A stretch of DNA of 64,000 bases from Anaerolineae bacterium (GCA_022843385.1 JALHNT010000012.1:92839-156838); one strand, 5' to 3'; positions 10,024 to 20,307 are shown, numbered from the stretch's first letter. Program-made: numbers and translations. Notes: generated by a model from the sequence alone, not told the origin.

Positions 10024-10668
10024 TTAGTTTTTCCCCCGGCTGGTCAGCGCCGCCGTCACCCCCAGGCCGATGTAGACCGTGCCAGTGATATAGCGCTGCA
10101 CCTGAGCGAAGCGTTGATTGCCGCGCAGCCAGCCGGACAAACTGCTGGAGAGCAGCGCATACGAGCCATCGGTCAGCAGCGCCAGCAGGATGAACACGAT
10201 GCCGAGGCTCAGAATTTGCAGCGACAGGAATCCCCGCCCTGGATCGGCGAACTGGGGCAGGAAGGCGAAAAAGAACAGGGCCGTCTTGGGATTGAGCAGG
10301 TTGACGATAACCCCCTGGGCGTAGATGCGCTTGAGCGGCTCAGCAGCGATGGCGGCTGTCGTCAGCGCTTCGTCGCGGCTCATCCACTTGCGGATGCCGA
10401 GGTAGATCAGGTAGGCCGCCCCCAGGTATTTGACCAGATCGAACAGCAGCGCCGACGACAGCAGGATGGCCGACAGCCCCAGCGCCGCAGCCGAGGCATG
10501 AACCAGGGTGGCGGTCTGGATGCCCAGCACCGAGACCAGCCCAGCGGTGCGCCCCTGATCGACGCTGCGGGTGACGATATACAGCACCGATGGCCCTGGC
10601 ACGAGCAGCAGTGCCAGCGCCGCCGCGATGAACAGCGGCAGATTATCGAGGGGCAGCCAGGTCGTCAT
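10024..10668 (-). CDS. LysE/RhtB family amino-acid or metabolite exporter
   Basis: 214 residues with five to six membrane segments. The N-terminal region has the family pattern LLVPGPSVLYIVTRSVDQGRTAGLVSVLGIQTATLVHASAAALGL, followed by YLIYLGIRKWMS and VNLLNPKTALFFFAFLPQF, which match LysE/RhtB translocators. These export basic or other amino acids and small metabolites across the inner membrane. The ATG overlaps the stop of the ATPase gene upstream (ATGA), so an exporter is translationally tied to an importer operon. A role as overflow valve is possible but speculative. Confidence 0.88.
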   Translation of the reverse strand: MTTWLPLDNLPLFIAAALALLLVPGPSVLYIVTRSVDQGRTAGLVSVLGIQTATLVHASAAALGLSAILLSSALLFDLVKYLGAAYLIYLGIRKWMSRDEALTTAAIAAEPLKRIYAQGVIVNLLNPKTALFFFAFLPQFADPGRGFLSLQILSLGIVFILLALLTDGSYALLSSSLSGWLRGNQRFAQVQRYITGTVYIGLGVTAALTSRGKN

Positions 10669-11720
10669 TGAAGGCGCAGCCCATGTTCCAGATCGAAGAA
10701 GTGCAATTGATTGAGAGCGATGTCGAAGCGCACCGCGTCATTCAGCCGCAGCGTACTCGTCCCCGGCACGATGCTCAACAGGGTTTGCCCACCCACTTTC
10801 AAGTGAATGATCGACTCGACCCCCAGCGGTTCGACCAGCGCCACCTGCCCGGTGAAGGCACCTTCATCAGCCAGACGTATGTCCTCTGGTCGAATGCCGA
10901 CCAGCAGGCGCTCCGGGATGCTGGCCGGGGCGGGAACGACGAGAGTGCTATCCTCAAGCTGGAGGCTGCCGTTGTGCCGGTCGGCGTGCATCAGGTTGAT
11001 GCGCGGCGACCCGACCAACTGCGCCACCACCGTCGTAGCCGGGCGATCATAAATATCGAAGGGCGTGCCAATTTGAAGGATATGCCCGTCGTCCAGCACG
11101 GCGATGCGGTCGGCCATCGTCAGCGCCTCGATCTGGTCGTGGGTGACGAAGATGGTGGTGCTGTTCTGTGTTTTCTGGATGTGCTTCAATTCGATGCGCA
11201 GCGATTCGCGCAGTTTGGCATCCAGGTTGGAAAGCGGTTCATCCATCAGGAAGGCACGCGGTTCGCGGACAATCGCCCGTCCGATGGAGACGCGCTGCAT
11301 CTCGCCGCCGGAGAGCCGGGCTGTCTTGCGTTCCAGCAGATGGGTGATCCGCAGGATTTCCGCCGCGCCAGTCACACGCTGTTTGATCTCGGCTTCTGCC
11401 AGATCACGCAGCGGCGAACGCAGCGGGAAAGCCAGGTTGTCATAGACCGACATATTGGGATAGAGCGAATACTGCTGAAAGACGAAGGCGACATCGCGCT
11501 CGGCGGGCGGCAGGTCATCGGCCAGCGTGCCATCGAGATAGACGTGACCGCTGCTCTGCTTCTCCAGCCCAGCGATGACGCGCAGGGTGGTGGTTTTGCC
11601 AGCCCCGGTCGGCCCCAGCAGGACGAAGAACTCACCATCCTTGATCTGAAGCGACACATCATGCAGCGCGACGACTTCCTTAAAGTTTTTGTTGATGTTC
11701 TCCAGGCGAATGTTGCTCAT
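10665..11720 (-). CDS. CUT1-type sugar ABC transporter ATPase (second of two)
   Basis: 351 residues with all ABC motifs: Walker A GPTGAGKTT (36-44), Q-loop FVFQQYSLYPNM, signature LSGGEMQRVSIGRA (from 136), Walker B AFLMDEP (156-162) and the H-loop VTHDQ. A MalK/UgpC-type C-terminal regulatory (TOBE/OB) domain follows, with LLVGIRPEDIRL. It overlaps the preceding ATPase gene by four bases (ATGA). Because the operon encodes two different ATPases, the importer may use a heterodimer rather than the usual MalK homodimer. Cytoplasmic, bound to the two permeases encoded at 13250-15175. Confidence 0.92.
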   Translation of the reverse strand: MSNIRLENINKNFKEVVALHDVSLQIKDGEFFVLLGPTGAGKTTTLRVIAGLEKQSSGHVYLDGTLADDLPPAERDVAFVFQQYSLYPNMSVYDNLAFPLRSPLRDLAEAEIKQRVTGAAEILRITHLLERKTARLSGGEMQRVSIGRAIVREPRAFLMDEPLSNLDAKLRESLRIELKHIQKTQNSTTIFVTHDQIEALTMADRIAVLDDGHILQIGTPFDIYDRPATTVVAQLVGSPRINLMHADRHNGSLQLEDSTLVVPAPASIPERLLVGIRPEDIRLADEGAFTGQVALVEPLGVESIIHLKVGGQTLLSIVPGTSTLRLNDAVRFDIALNQLHFFDLEHGLRLQ

Positions 11721-12811
11721 GCTTGCCCATCCCGGCGCAGCGCCAATTCCGTCTCCGGATGAAAGAACCGCACCATCTTCGGGTCGAGGTCAAAGCGCAC
11801 CATCTCGCTGATCTGGTAGCGCGCCTGCCGTCCGGCACGGGCGTGGATGATGGTGTCACGATCCAGTTCCAGATGCAGCATGGTGTAGCCGCCGTGCAGG
11901 TCGGTGGCGTAGTTGGTGGCGTTGAGGGGCGCATCAGCCTTGACTTGTACCGCTTCGGGGCGGAAGCCGACGACGACGGTTTTGCCAGCGCCGATGTCTT
12001 TTTCCAGCGCCATTTTCCAGTCAGCCGGTACGCTGAGACGGTTATTGCCGGGCAGCAGGACTTTGCCCTCGGCGTAAGTGCCGCTGACCAGGTTCATGCC
12101 GGGGCTGCCGATGAAACGCGCCACGAACAGATTGGCGGGGTTGCTGTAGACTTCGGCGGGGCTGGCGGCCTGCTGCACCACCGCGTTGGACATGACCACG
12201 ATCTTGTCGCCCATCGCCATCGCTTCGATCTGGTCGTGGGTGACGTAGACAGTGGTGGCATTCTGGTTAAGGTGAAGCTGCTTGATCTCGGCGCGCATCG
12301 TCTCGCGGAATTCGGCATCGAGCGCCCCCAGCGGTTCATCCATCAGGAAGGCTGCCGGACGCCGCACCAGCGCCCGCGCCAGCGCCACCCGCTGCTGATC
12401 GCCGCCGCTCAGGCTGCCAGGTCGCTGACTGAGCAGATGCCCGATTTGCAGCATGGTCGCCACTTCATCAACGCGCTTTTTGATGTCGGCGCGCGCCACA
12501 CTTTGTGCCTGAAGCGGGAAGGCGATGTTATCGCGGCAGGTCAGGTGCGAATAGAGGGCGAAGAACTGGAAGACGAAGGCGATGTCGCGCTCGCTGGGGT
12601 GCAGCCAGGTGACATCCTTGCCATCGAACAGGATGTTGCCGCCGCTGACGGCTTCCAGCCCGGAGATCATGCGCAGCGTGGTGGTCTTGCCACAGCCGGA
12701 TGGCCCCAACAGGACGACGAACTCGCCGCTGTTGATGGTCAGGTCTAACGGTTTGACGGCGAAGGACTCGCCGAATTTCTTCTCGACACGACGTAATTCA
12801 ATGGTTGCCAT
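11717..12811 (-). CDS. CUT1-type sugar ABC transporter ATPase (first of two)
   Basis: 364 residues. Walker A GPSGCGKTT (36-44), an unusual Q-loop segment FVFQFFALYSHLTCRDNIAF, signature LSGGDQQRVALARAL (134-148), Walker B AFLMDEP (154-160), the H-loop VTHDQ, and a MalK-like C-terminal domain with VVVGFRPEAVQV. It powers import of the ligand bound by the solute-binding protein at 15242-16573. It is separated from the permease genes by a 438-base repeat-filled gap, and its stop overlaps the start of a second, divergent ATPase. Confidence 0.92.
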   Translation of the reverse strand: MATIELRRVEKKFGESFAVKPLDLTINSGEFVVLLGPSGCGKTTTLRMISGLEAVSGGNILFDGKDVTWLHPSERDIAFVFQFFALYSHLTCRDNIAFPLQAQSVARADIKKRVDEVATMLQIGHLLSQRPGSLSGGDQQRVALARALVRRPAAFLMDEPLGALDAEFRETMRAEIKQLHLNQNATTVYVTHDQIEAMAMGDKIVVMSNAVVQQAASPAEVYSNPANLFVARFIGSPGMNLVSGTYAEGKVLLPGNNRLSVPADWKMALEKDIGAGKTVVVGFRPEAVQVKADAPLNATNYATDLHGGYTMLHLELDRDTIIHARAGRQARYQISEMVRFDLDPKMVRFFHPETELALRRDGQA

Positions 12812-12870
12812 AATGATTTTCTATTCAGGTCTGATGCCAGGCGTCAGCCATTCTCCTCGGTCAATTTTCC

Positions 12871-12898
12871 TGTAGGGGCGGTTCGCGAACCGCCCCTA
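12871..12898. repeat. 28-bp perfect palindrome repeat, copy 2
   Basis: Identical to the copy at 6955-6982 (GTAGGGGCGGTTCG plus its complement). It lies 60 bases upstream of the ATPase start on the minus strand, within the importer operon. Confidence 0.9.
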
Positions 12899-12932
12899 CA
12901 GCGTAAATCCTGTCTTATTCACCCCACCACCC

Positions 12933-13232
12933 CTGAAATAGGGCTGTCATCTGGGTGTCTGCCGCAGAGGGGTTATGCAGGTTAAGAAAATATCCAGATA
13001 ACGGTTTACCCGGACACCCCGTTGGGTGTCCCTACAAACGAACCGGTTGGTGTAGGGACGTGCAACGGCACGTCCGAATACTATCTGATTTAATTCTTAA
13101 AGTGCATAACCCCTCTGCTGATCTTTTCTGCCAAGCCCACTAAAGGGGCTTCATTTTCAATTTACTTTCTCCAGCGCCTTTAGTGCGCTTACCGCATTCC
13201 CGTTAGCTGGGCGGTTATAACCCCCAGCGGTT
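12933..13232. repeat. Composite hairpin repeat, 'filled' copy 2
   Basis: Left flank CTGAAATAGGGCTGTCATC, then the 16-bp perfect arms GCAGAGGGGTTATGCA (12964-12979) and TGCATAACCCCTCTGC (13103-13118). Between them are 123 bases with the double-hairpin module GGACACCC/GGGTGTCC and GGACGTGC/GCACGTCC. The right flank has AAGCCCACTAAAGGGGCTT, AGCGCCTTTAGTGCGCT and GCTGGGCGGTTATAACCCCC hairpins. Both flanks match the copy at 29569-29732, which lacks the insert. The repeat fills most of the 438-base gap between the permease and ATPase genes. Confidence 0.88.
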
Positions 13233-13249
13233 CATCCACATCCTATACG

Positions 13250-14233
13250 CTACCCCTTGCGGATCGCGCCGAAGGTCACACCGCGCAGCAAGTGCTGGCG
13301 CAGGGCGAAGGTCACGATGACCACCGGGATCAGGAAGATGAGCGACCCGGCAGCAATGGTAGACCATTCGATGCCGCCCGCCCCCAGGATCAGCGGGATT
13401 TCCGGCGGGGCAGTCCGTGCAGTCTCGGCGGTCAGCATCAGGGCGAAGGCATACTCGTTCCAGGCGAAGATGAACGAGAACACGGTGGTGGCGGCGATGC
13501 CGGTGACGGCCTGCGGCAGCACCACTTTACGAAAGGCCTGGAGGCGGGTATAGCCATCGACCAGCGCCGCTTCTTCATATTCGCGCGGAATCTCGTCGAT
13601 GAAGCCCTTGAGCAGCCAGACGGCGAAGGACAGGTTGAAACTGGTGTAGAGCAGGATCATGCCCAGATGGGTATCGCGCAGCCCCAGTTGGGTGTACATC
13701 AGGAAGATCGGCACCGTCACCACCACCGCCGGCAGCATACGCTGGCTGAGGATGAAGAACAGCAAATCGTCCTTGCCGGGGACATCGAAGCGGCTGAACG
13801 CATAGGCCGACAGCACCGCAAACACCACCGAGATGATGGTCGAAGCGCCGGCGATGATGACCGAGTTGATGAGCTGCCCAAAGAACTTGCTCTGCCCCAG
13901 GATGACCTCGCCTTTGCTCAGGGCCACCTGCTCGATCCAGTTCAGATCGGTGCGGGCGCGCAGTTGCTCGGTTTCCTCGGCGGAAATCTGACGGCGGCTG
14001 GTGAACAGATTGACGAAGCCGGAGAGTTCGGGCTGGAAGAAGACTTTCGGCGGCACCGAGACGGCATCAGCCTGTGACTTGAAGGCGGTCAGGCCGATCC
14101 AGACCACCGGGATCAGGGTGATGATGGTGATGATGACGGCGACGACGGCGCGAACCGCCGAGGCGATGCGCGGACGGGTGCCGACTTTATCGACGCGCGT
14201 TGAATAATTGACCGAATAGGTTTGGGTCGCCAT
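13250..14233 (-). CDS. Carbohydrate ABC transporter permease, MalG-like
   Basis: 327 residues with six predicted membrane segments, the first at about residues 27-50 (VVAVIITIITLIPVVWIGLTAF). The EAA loop that docks the ATPase is clear: EYEEAALVDGYTRLQAFRKVVLPQ. A long extracytoplasmic insert after segment one (TSRRQISAEETEQLRARTDLNWIEQVALSKGEVILGQ, residues about 78-115) is typical for some MalG proteins. The start is three bases after the stop of the MalF-like gene, and GGAG of its ribosome site lies at the end of that gene, so the pair is co-translated. Inner-membrane half of the CUT1 importer. Confidence 0.92.
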   Translation of the reverse strand: MATQTYSVNYSTRVDKVGTRPRIASAVRAVVAVIITIITLIPVVWIGLTAFKSQADAVSVPPKVFFQPELSGFVNLFTSRRQISAEETEQLRARTDLNWIEQVALSKGEVILGQSKFFGQLINSVIIAGASTIISVVFAVLSAYAFSRFDVPGKDDLLFFILSQRMLPAVVVTVPIFLMYTQLGLRDTHLGMILLYTSFNLSFAVWLLKGFIDEIPREYEEAALVDGYTRLQAFRKVVLPQAVTGIAATTVFSFIFAWNEYAFALMLTAETARTAPPEIPLILGAGGIEWSTIAAGSLIFLIPVVIVTFALRQHLLRGVTFGAIRKG

Positions 14234-14236
14234 CGC

Positions 14237-15175
14237 TTACGCTCCCCGTGCCCGGTTCAGGGCTTTAATATACAGATTGCTGATGGCGATGATGACGACC
14301 AGCACGACGTAAGCCAGCGCACTGGATGTGCCGGTGTCGTATTGACCGGAGAAAGCCAGCCGGTACAACCGCACCGAGACCGTCTCGGTCACATCCCCCG
14401 GCCCGCCGCCCGTCAGACCCATCACCAGATCGAACTGTTTAAAGGCTTCTATCGAACGGAATAACACGGCGATCAGCAGGAGCGGCATGACCTGTGGCAG
14501 GGTGATGCGCCAGAATTGAAACCACGAGCTGGCGCGGTCAATGGCGGCTGCTTCATAGAGGTAATCCGGGATAGCCCCCAGACCGGCCAGGCACAGCAGC
14601 ATGACGAACGGACTCCACATCCAGGTATCGACGATGACGACCGCCCAGAGCGCCAACCCGGCATCCCCCAGCCATTGCGGCGAGGTGTTGGGATTGCCGA
14701 AGCCCAGCAGCGGATTGAGGATGCCGCTGGCCGGGTTGAAGATCAGCTTCCAGAAGTTGGCGACCACGATGGGCGAGAGCATCATCGGCACCAGGATCAG
14801 GGTGGTGATGAAGCCGCTGCCCTTAAATTTATGGCGCAGCAACAGTGCCAGCCCGAAGCCGATGACGGTTTGCAGCGCCACCGAGATGATGGCGTACTGG
14901 CCGGTGGTGGCGAAGTTCTTCCAGAAGCGTTCATCGGTCAGGATGTTGGTGTAGTTCTGTAACCCCACCCACTGCGGCACACCGCCAGCGATGACCGAGT
15001 AATCAGTAAAACTTAAGTAGAGGCTGTAAATCAACGGGAAAATATTCATGACGATCAGCAGGATGATCGTCGGCAAAATGAAGAGCTGGACGATCCGGGC
15101 ATCGCTCAACTGCCGCCGCCGGGAGGTGGGTACGGTAGAGTGCGACGACGGCTGCGCGCGGCTGATTTGGGACAC
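14237..15175 (-). CDS. Sugar ABC transporter permease, MalF-like
   Basis: 312 residues from a GTG at 15175 that has GAGG six bases upstream; an in-frame ATG 17 codons earlier falls at the end of the preceding intergenic stretch and lacks a site. Six membrane segments follow a basic N-terminus (TSRRRQLSDARIVQLFILPTIILLIVMN). The EAA motif reads YEAAAIDRASSWFQFWRITLPQVMP. It forms the translocation channel with the MalG-like protein. It lies 66 bases after the binding-protein gene, the standard CUT1 order. Confidence 0.9.
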   Translation of the reverse strand: MSQISRAQPSSHSTVPTSRRRQLSDARIVQLFILPTIILLIVMNIFPLIYSLYLSFTDYSVIAGGVPQWVGLQNYTNILTDERFWKNFATTGQYAIISVALQTVIGFGLALLLRHKFKGSGFITTLILVPMMLSPIVVANFWKLIFNPASGILNPLLGFGNPNTSPQWLGDAGLALWAVVIVDTWMWSPFVMLLCLAGLGAIPDYLYEAAAIDRASSWFQFWRITLPQVMPLLLIAVLFRSIEAFKQFDLVMGLTGGGPGDVTETVSVRLYRLAFSGQYDTGTSSALAYVVLVVIIAISNLYIKALNRARGA

Positions 15176-15241
15176 AGCACACCTCAGGGGATAAGGGATT
15201 GAAAGAAAGGGGCGCAGCCAGGCCACGCCCCTGTATCCGAT

Positions 15242-16573
15242 TTATTGTGAAATGTAGCCAGCTTCGACCAGCACTTCGTCCATCTCAGCGGCCATGCCAT
15301 CCAGCGCTTCCTGCGCGGTGCCTTCACCACCGACGACATAGGCGTGCAGATAGCGCTGCGCCGGTTCCAGCAGTTGACCGAATTCCGGAATGTTCCAGAA
15401 GTCCTTGACGAAGGTCATGGTTTCGGCGAACGCGGCGTTGAACGGCGCAACGGCCAGGAAGGCATCCGATTCCAGCACGTTGATGTTGCAGGTGTAACCG
15501 CCCAATTGCGCCCAGCGCAGTTGGACATCTTCCTGGGCAAACCACTGGATGAAATCGAACGAAGCCTGCTTGCGATCATCGGCGATGTAGCTGTTGATGC
15601 TGATGCCCTGTCCACCGAGCGCGGCGAAGCGGTCGCCATCCGGGCCAGCCGGGTTGGCGAAGTAGCCGGTGGATTCAGCATACGGGTTGTAGCTGGGGTC
15701 GGTCAGCGCGGGGAAGAAAGCGAAGTAGTTCATGATCATGGCGGCGCGGCCCTGAACATAAACATCGTTCATTTCCTGGAAGAAGGCATTGTTGGTGCCG
15801 GGCGGGGCAAAGGCATAGAGTTCCTTGTAGAGTTCCAGCGCGGCCACGGCCTTCTCGCTGTTGACGACGCCGAGGACGTTGTTATCGGCATCTTTCCAGT
15901 CGCCACCAAAGCTGAAGAACACATTCTGGAAGCCCATGGTGATGGCATCGTAATCGACCTGGGTGTAGATGCCCAGACCATACAGCCCTTCATCGGGGCG
16001 GGTGAAGAACTCGGCGATGTCGCGGAGCTGCGCCCAGGTGCTGGGGATCGCCAGATCGTAGCCATACTGTTCCTTGAAGGCGGCCTGATTGTCGGCGTCT
16101 TCAAACAGATCCATGCGGTAGGCCCAACCATTGGCATCGCCTTCGGTGGGGTAAGCATAATAGCTACCGGAGCCGGTGGGGTATTCGCCGTAATAGGTCA
16201 GGGTGGCGGGGGTGACGGTCTTATCAATGCCGTTGCTGACCATGAATTCGGTCATATCGACATAGTGACCCTGGGTGACGGCCTGACCGATCCACTGGCT
16301 GTCGCCGACGACCATATCAAAGGACGCGCCCTGGGCGGCCCATTCGGTGCCGACACGGTTGTAGAAATCGCCCCAGGGGGTTTGTACCACAGTGACCTTG
16401 ATGCCAGTGGCCTCTTCATAATCCAACCCGACCTGCTGCAGGAAGTCCGCCGGTGCCCACTGCGCCCACCAGATGGTCAGTTCGCTGATGCCCTGTGCGC
16501 CCACGCTGAAGGCACCGGTCAGCAAAACCAACATCAGGGCAGCCATTGTTAGAAGAATGCGGCTCTTTTTCAT
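15242..16573 (-). CDS. Extracellular solute-binding protein of a CUT1 sugar importer
   Basis: 443 residues from the ATG at 16573 with AGGAG eight bases upstream. The N-terminus MKKSRILLTMAALMLVLLTG ending ...SVGAQ is a Sec signal peptide without a lipobox Cys. The mature part has the family-1 binding-protein start ELTIWWAQWAPADFLQQVGLDYEEATGIKVTVVQTPWGDF and many aromatic residues expected in a sugar cleft. It should capture a carbohydrate outside the membrane and hand it to the two permeases encoded directly downstream. First gene of the minus-strand island; its upstream region carries a triple GTATAC array. Ligand unknown. Confidence 0.92.
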   Translation of the reverse strand: MKKSRILLTMAALMLVLLTGAFSVGAQGISELTIWWAQWAPADFLQQVGLDYEEATGIKVTVVQTPWGDFYNRVGTEWAAQGASFDMVVGDSQWIGQAVTQGHYVDMTEFMVSNGIDKTVTPATLTYYGEYPTGSGSYYAYPTEGDANGWAYRMDLFEDADNQAAFKEQYGYDLAIPSTWAQLRDIAEFFTRPDEGLYGLGIYTQVDYDAITMGFQNVFFSFGGDWKDADNNVLGVVNSEKAVAALELYKELYAFAPPGTNNAFFQEMNDVYVQGRAAMIMNYFAFFPALTDPSYNPYAESTGYFANPAGPDGDRFAALGGQGISINSYIADDRKQASFDFIQWFAQEDVQLRWAQLGGYTCNINVLESDAFLAVAPFNAAFAETMTFVKDFWNIPEFGQLLEPAQRYLHAYVVGGEGTAQEALDGMAAEMDEVLVEAGYISQ

Positions 16574-17040
16574 TATTCTCGCTCCTGATTTCACATAACG
16601 GATAGTTGTTTTTACAAAGGGTGAGTTGGGTAAATGCTCGATACCGCCTCCTTATAACCCGTATACGGACTGTATACTGGCTGTATACACCAATGAGAAT
16701 AACATATTTTACAGGAATTGCCCACTGAAATCGCTGATGATATTGCGTTGATCTCTGGAATGATTGCGACCCGGATTCACTGTATCCGATCTTATAGGGG
16801 CTGTCAATCAAGCGCGCATGACGGAGGGCACACGAGACTGGGGCAGGACAAGCACATTCTCATTCTTTCGCGGTCACATCGAAAGCAAACGAAACCGATT
16901 GATTGCGGAATAGCGCAAAGTGAGCGACAATCAGGCCGCTGGAAGAACGACACCCCATTGCTCATCCAGCCTGTTGCAGCGGTGGCGCAGCAGTCCTTTA
17001 CGCTGAACTAAACTTGTTGATGGACTCGAAAGCGGACGCC
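16574..17040. other. Divergent promoter region between two sugar-importer operons
   Basis: 467 bases separating the CUT1 binding-protein gene (minus) from the CUT2 ATPase gene (plus). It holds the GTATAC array (16661-16688), an AT-rich segment (GAGAATAACATATTTTACAG, 16695-16714) and no plausible gene. I could not fix -35/-10 boxes with confidence. Confidence 0.6.
16661..16688. promoter_or_regulatory. Three GTATAC palindromes at exact 11-bp spacing (operator-like array)
   Basis: GTATAC starts at 16661, 16672 and 16683, giving units GTATACGGACT, GTATACTGGCT and GTATACACCAA. The spacing is one helical turn, so all sites face the same side of the DNA. GTATAC fits the general GntR-family consensus (GT..AC). 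It lies about 90-115 bases upstream of the binding-protein start and about 350 bases from the divergent ATPase gene. No regulator gene is in the window, so the binding protein is unknown. Confidence 0.6.
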
Positions 17041-18549
<1,509 letters not shown>

Positions 18550-18553
18550 ACCG

Positions 18554-19633
18554 ATGAGCGCGCTCTTCAACCTTCACGATTACGAACAGGCCGCCCGTGA
18601 GCGCCTGAGCCAGATGGCCTACGAATACTATGCTGGCGGGGCAGAAGATGAAATGACGCTGCGCGAGAACCGCGCCATCTACGAGCGCTTCAAATTGGCT
18701 CCGCGAATGCTGCGGGCGGTGGCCGAGCGCGATGCTTCGACGACGCTGCTGGGGCAACCTTTGAAAGCGCCCCTGCTGATCGCGCCGATGGCGTTCATGA
18801 AGATGGCACACCCGGAGGGTGAACTGGCCGTGGCACGAGCCGCTGCCGCGCGCGGGCTGGGGATGATCGTCAGCACGATGGCGACCTATGCCTTCGATGA
18901 GATCACGGCTGCCGCGCCGGGCGGATTGCGCTGGTTTCAATTGTATGCCTTCAAGGATCGTGGGCTGACCCGCGCCCTGGTGGAAAATGCCGAGGCTGCC
19001 GGACATAAGGCCGTCGCGCTGACGGTGGATATGCCGGTGCTGGGGCGACGCGAGGCTGATCTGCGTAACCAGTTTGGTCTGCCAGAGGGCGTCATCATCA
19101 AGAATATCGCCAATCTGCTTTCTGCCGACCAGCAATCCAAAGCCGGCGGTGTGCTGGCGTACCGTTCCAGCGAACGGAATGATAACCTGAGCTGGGAAGA
19201 TATCGACTGGCTGCGGTCGATCACGCGGATGCCGGTGCTGGTCAAGGGCATCCTGCGGGCGGATGATGCGCGGTTGGCGGTGGAACATGGGGTGGCCGGC
19301 GTGATCGTCTCCAATCATGGCGGGCGACAGTTGGATGGCGCGGTCAGCACATTGGAAGCGCTGCCGGCGATTGCCGACGCGGTGGGCGATCAGGTGGCGC
19401 TGCTGGTGGATGGTGGCATCCGGCGCGGCACCGACTGGCTGAAGGCGATGGCGCTCGGCGCTCATGCCGTGCTGCTGGGGCGTCCAGCACTGTGGGGGCT
19501 GGCGGTCAATGGCGAGGCCGGTGTCGGTCATGTGCTGGATCTGCTGCTGGCGGAGTTTGATATGGCGCTGGCGCTCTGTGGCTGCCATGATGTGTCGGAA
19601 ATCACCCGTGACCTGATCTTTGGGATGACCTAA
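18554..19633 (+). CDS. FMN-dependent alpha-hydroxy-acid oxidase/dehydrogenase
   Basis: 359 residues, four bases after the ATPase gene and so in the same operon. It matches the glycolate/lactate/mandelate oxidase family: N-terminal YEYYAGGAEDEMTL, substrate/FMN residues in LLIAPMAFMKMAHPEGE, WFQLYAFKDRGLT and VALTVDMPVLGRREAD, the catalytic His255 in VSNHGGRQLDG, and the FMN-phosphate loop LLVDGGIRRGTDWLKAMALGAHAVLLGRP. The enzyme oxidises an (S)-2-hydroxy acid to a 2-oxo acid. In a sugar operon with a class II aldolase it could deal with lactate or glycolate made from a deoxy sugar, but this is inference. Confidence 0.9.
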   Translation: MSALFNLHDYEQAARERLSQMAYEYYAGGAEDEMTLRENRAIYERFKLAPRMLRAVAERDASTTLLGQPLKAPLLIAPMAFMKMAHPEGELAVARAAAARGLGMIVSTMATYAFDEITAAAPGGLRWFQLYAFKDRGLTRALVENAEAAGHKAVALTVDMPVLGRREADLRNQFGLPEGVIIKNIANLLSADQQSKAGGVLAYRSSERNDNLSWEDIDWLRSITRMPVLVKGILRADDARLAVEHGVAGVIVSNHGGRQLDGAVSTLEALPAIADAVGDQVALLVDGGIRRGTDWLKAMALGAHAVLLGRPALWGLAVNGEAGVGHVLDLLLAEFDMALALCGCHDVSEITRDLIFGMT

Positions 19634-19800
19634 TGTAGTCGCTGGTGCTGAGTTGTTCGTTCAGATGCAGTCAGTAAGCTAAGCATGGAGTCGGTGCTGT
19701 TGGGGAAGTATCCTTATTCATCAGCAGTGAATACAATTCAATCTGGCGCATTCGAAGCAGCAAAATACCTCGATAGGGATTCGCAATAAAGGAGGGAATT

Positions 19801-19992
19801 ATGATCCGTGAATTCGATCAGGTGGCCCTGATTGTCGATTTACCCCAATATGGCTTAGAGATGGGTGATGTTGGCACGGTAGTCGATATCACGCCCAATG
19901 CTCGACAAATCACGTTGGAGTTCTTCAACTTCGAAGGCTATACGATTGCGGTGATTCCGGTCAGCCCGGAGCAAGTACAGCTTCGGGTCTGA
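19801..19992 (+). CDS. DUF4926 family small protein
   Basis: 63 residues; ATG with a strong AAAGGAGGG site. The sequence MIREFDQVALIVDLPQYGLEMGDVGTVV and YTIAVIPVSPEQVQL matches DUF4926, small SH3-like beta proteins often found beside toxin-antitoxin-type or restriction-type genes. It lies 167 bases after the oxidase gene and 15 bases before an antitoxin-like gene, whose ribosome site directly follows its stop. Biochemical role not known. Confidence 0.8.
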   Translation: MIREFDQVALIVDLPQYGLEMGDVGTVVDITPNARQITLEFFNFEGYTIAVIPVSPEQVQLRV

Positions 19993-20007
19993 GTGAGGAG
20001 GCATGAC

Positions 20008-20307
20008 ATGGTTTTGTCCGTCAAAGCGATTTATCAGGATGGGCAGCTACGGTTGCTTGAGCCGGTTGACTTACATAATGGCGATACTGTTGACCTCACA
20101 ATCGTGAAGGCCGAGGAGACTGTCTCGGCAGGAGTCATCATCGAGCGTCTGCGCGGGGCGGGTTTGTTGATGGACATACCGACTGCGGCTGATGTTCAGG
20201 AATTAACGCCTGAAGAACGACTGCGTATTGGGCAGCTATTTGTCGCTGATCGTCCTTCCGAATCGATCATTGATGAAGAACGAGACGTGAGCTGGACGCG
20301 ACCATGA
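20008..20307 (+). CDS. AF2212-like (DUF104) antitoxin-type protein
   Basis: 99 residues from the ATG at 20008 with GAGGAGG six bases upstream. The N-terminal half, VKAIYQDGQLRLLEPVDLHNGDTVDLTIV, is the AF2212/DUF104 antitoxin pattern. The C-terminal half ends in RPSESIIDEERDVSW, the type of tail seen in VapB-like antitoxins that contact a PIN toxin. No PIN or other toxin gene follows; instead the stop overlaps the start of a methyltransferase gene (ATGA). This makes it an orphan antitoxin or a remnant of a module that lost its toxin. DNA binding and autoregulation are typical for the family, not shown here. Confidence 0.75.
   Translation: MVLSVKAIYQDGQLRLLEPVDLHNGDTVDLTIVKAEETVSAGVIIERLRGAGLLMDIPTAADVQELTPEERLRIGQLFVADRPSESIIDEERDVSWTRP

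Noticed and set aside
15344..16552. Antisense frame of 402 codons opposite the solute-binding protein
   Set aside because: Shadow of a clear binding-protein gene with signal peptide and operon context. Similar long antisense frames at 10668-11762, 11723-12748, 13292-14077 and 62432-63622 are rejected for the same reason.
20008..20307. Complete toxin-antitoxin pair
   Set aside because: Only the antitoxin-type protein is recognisable. DUF4926 is not a known toxin and the downstream methyltransferase has an ordinary SAM fold, so a functional pair is not claimed.
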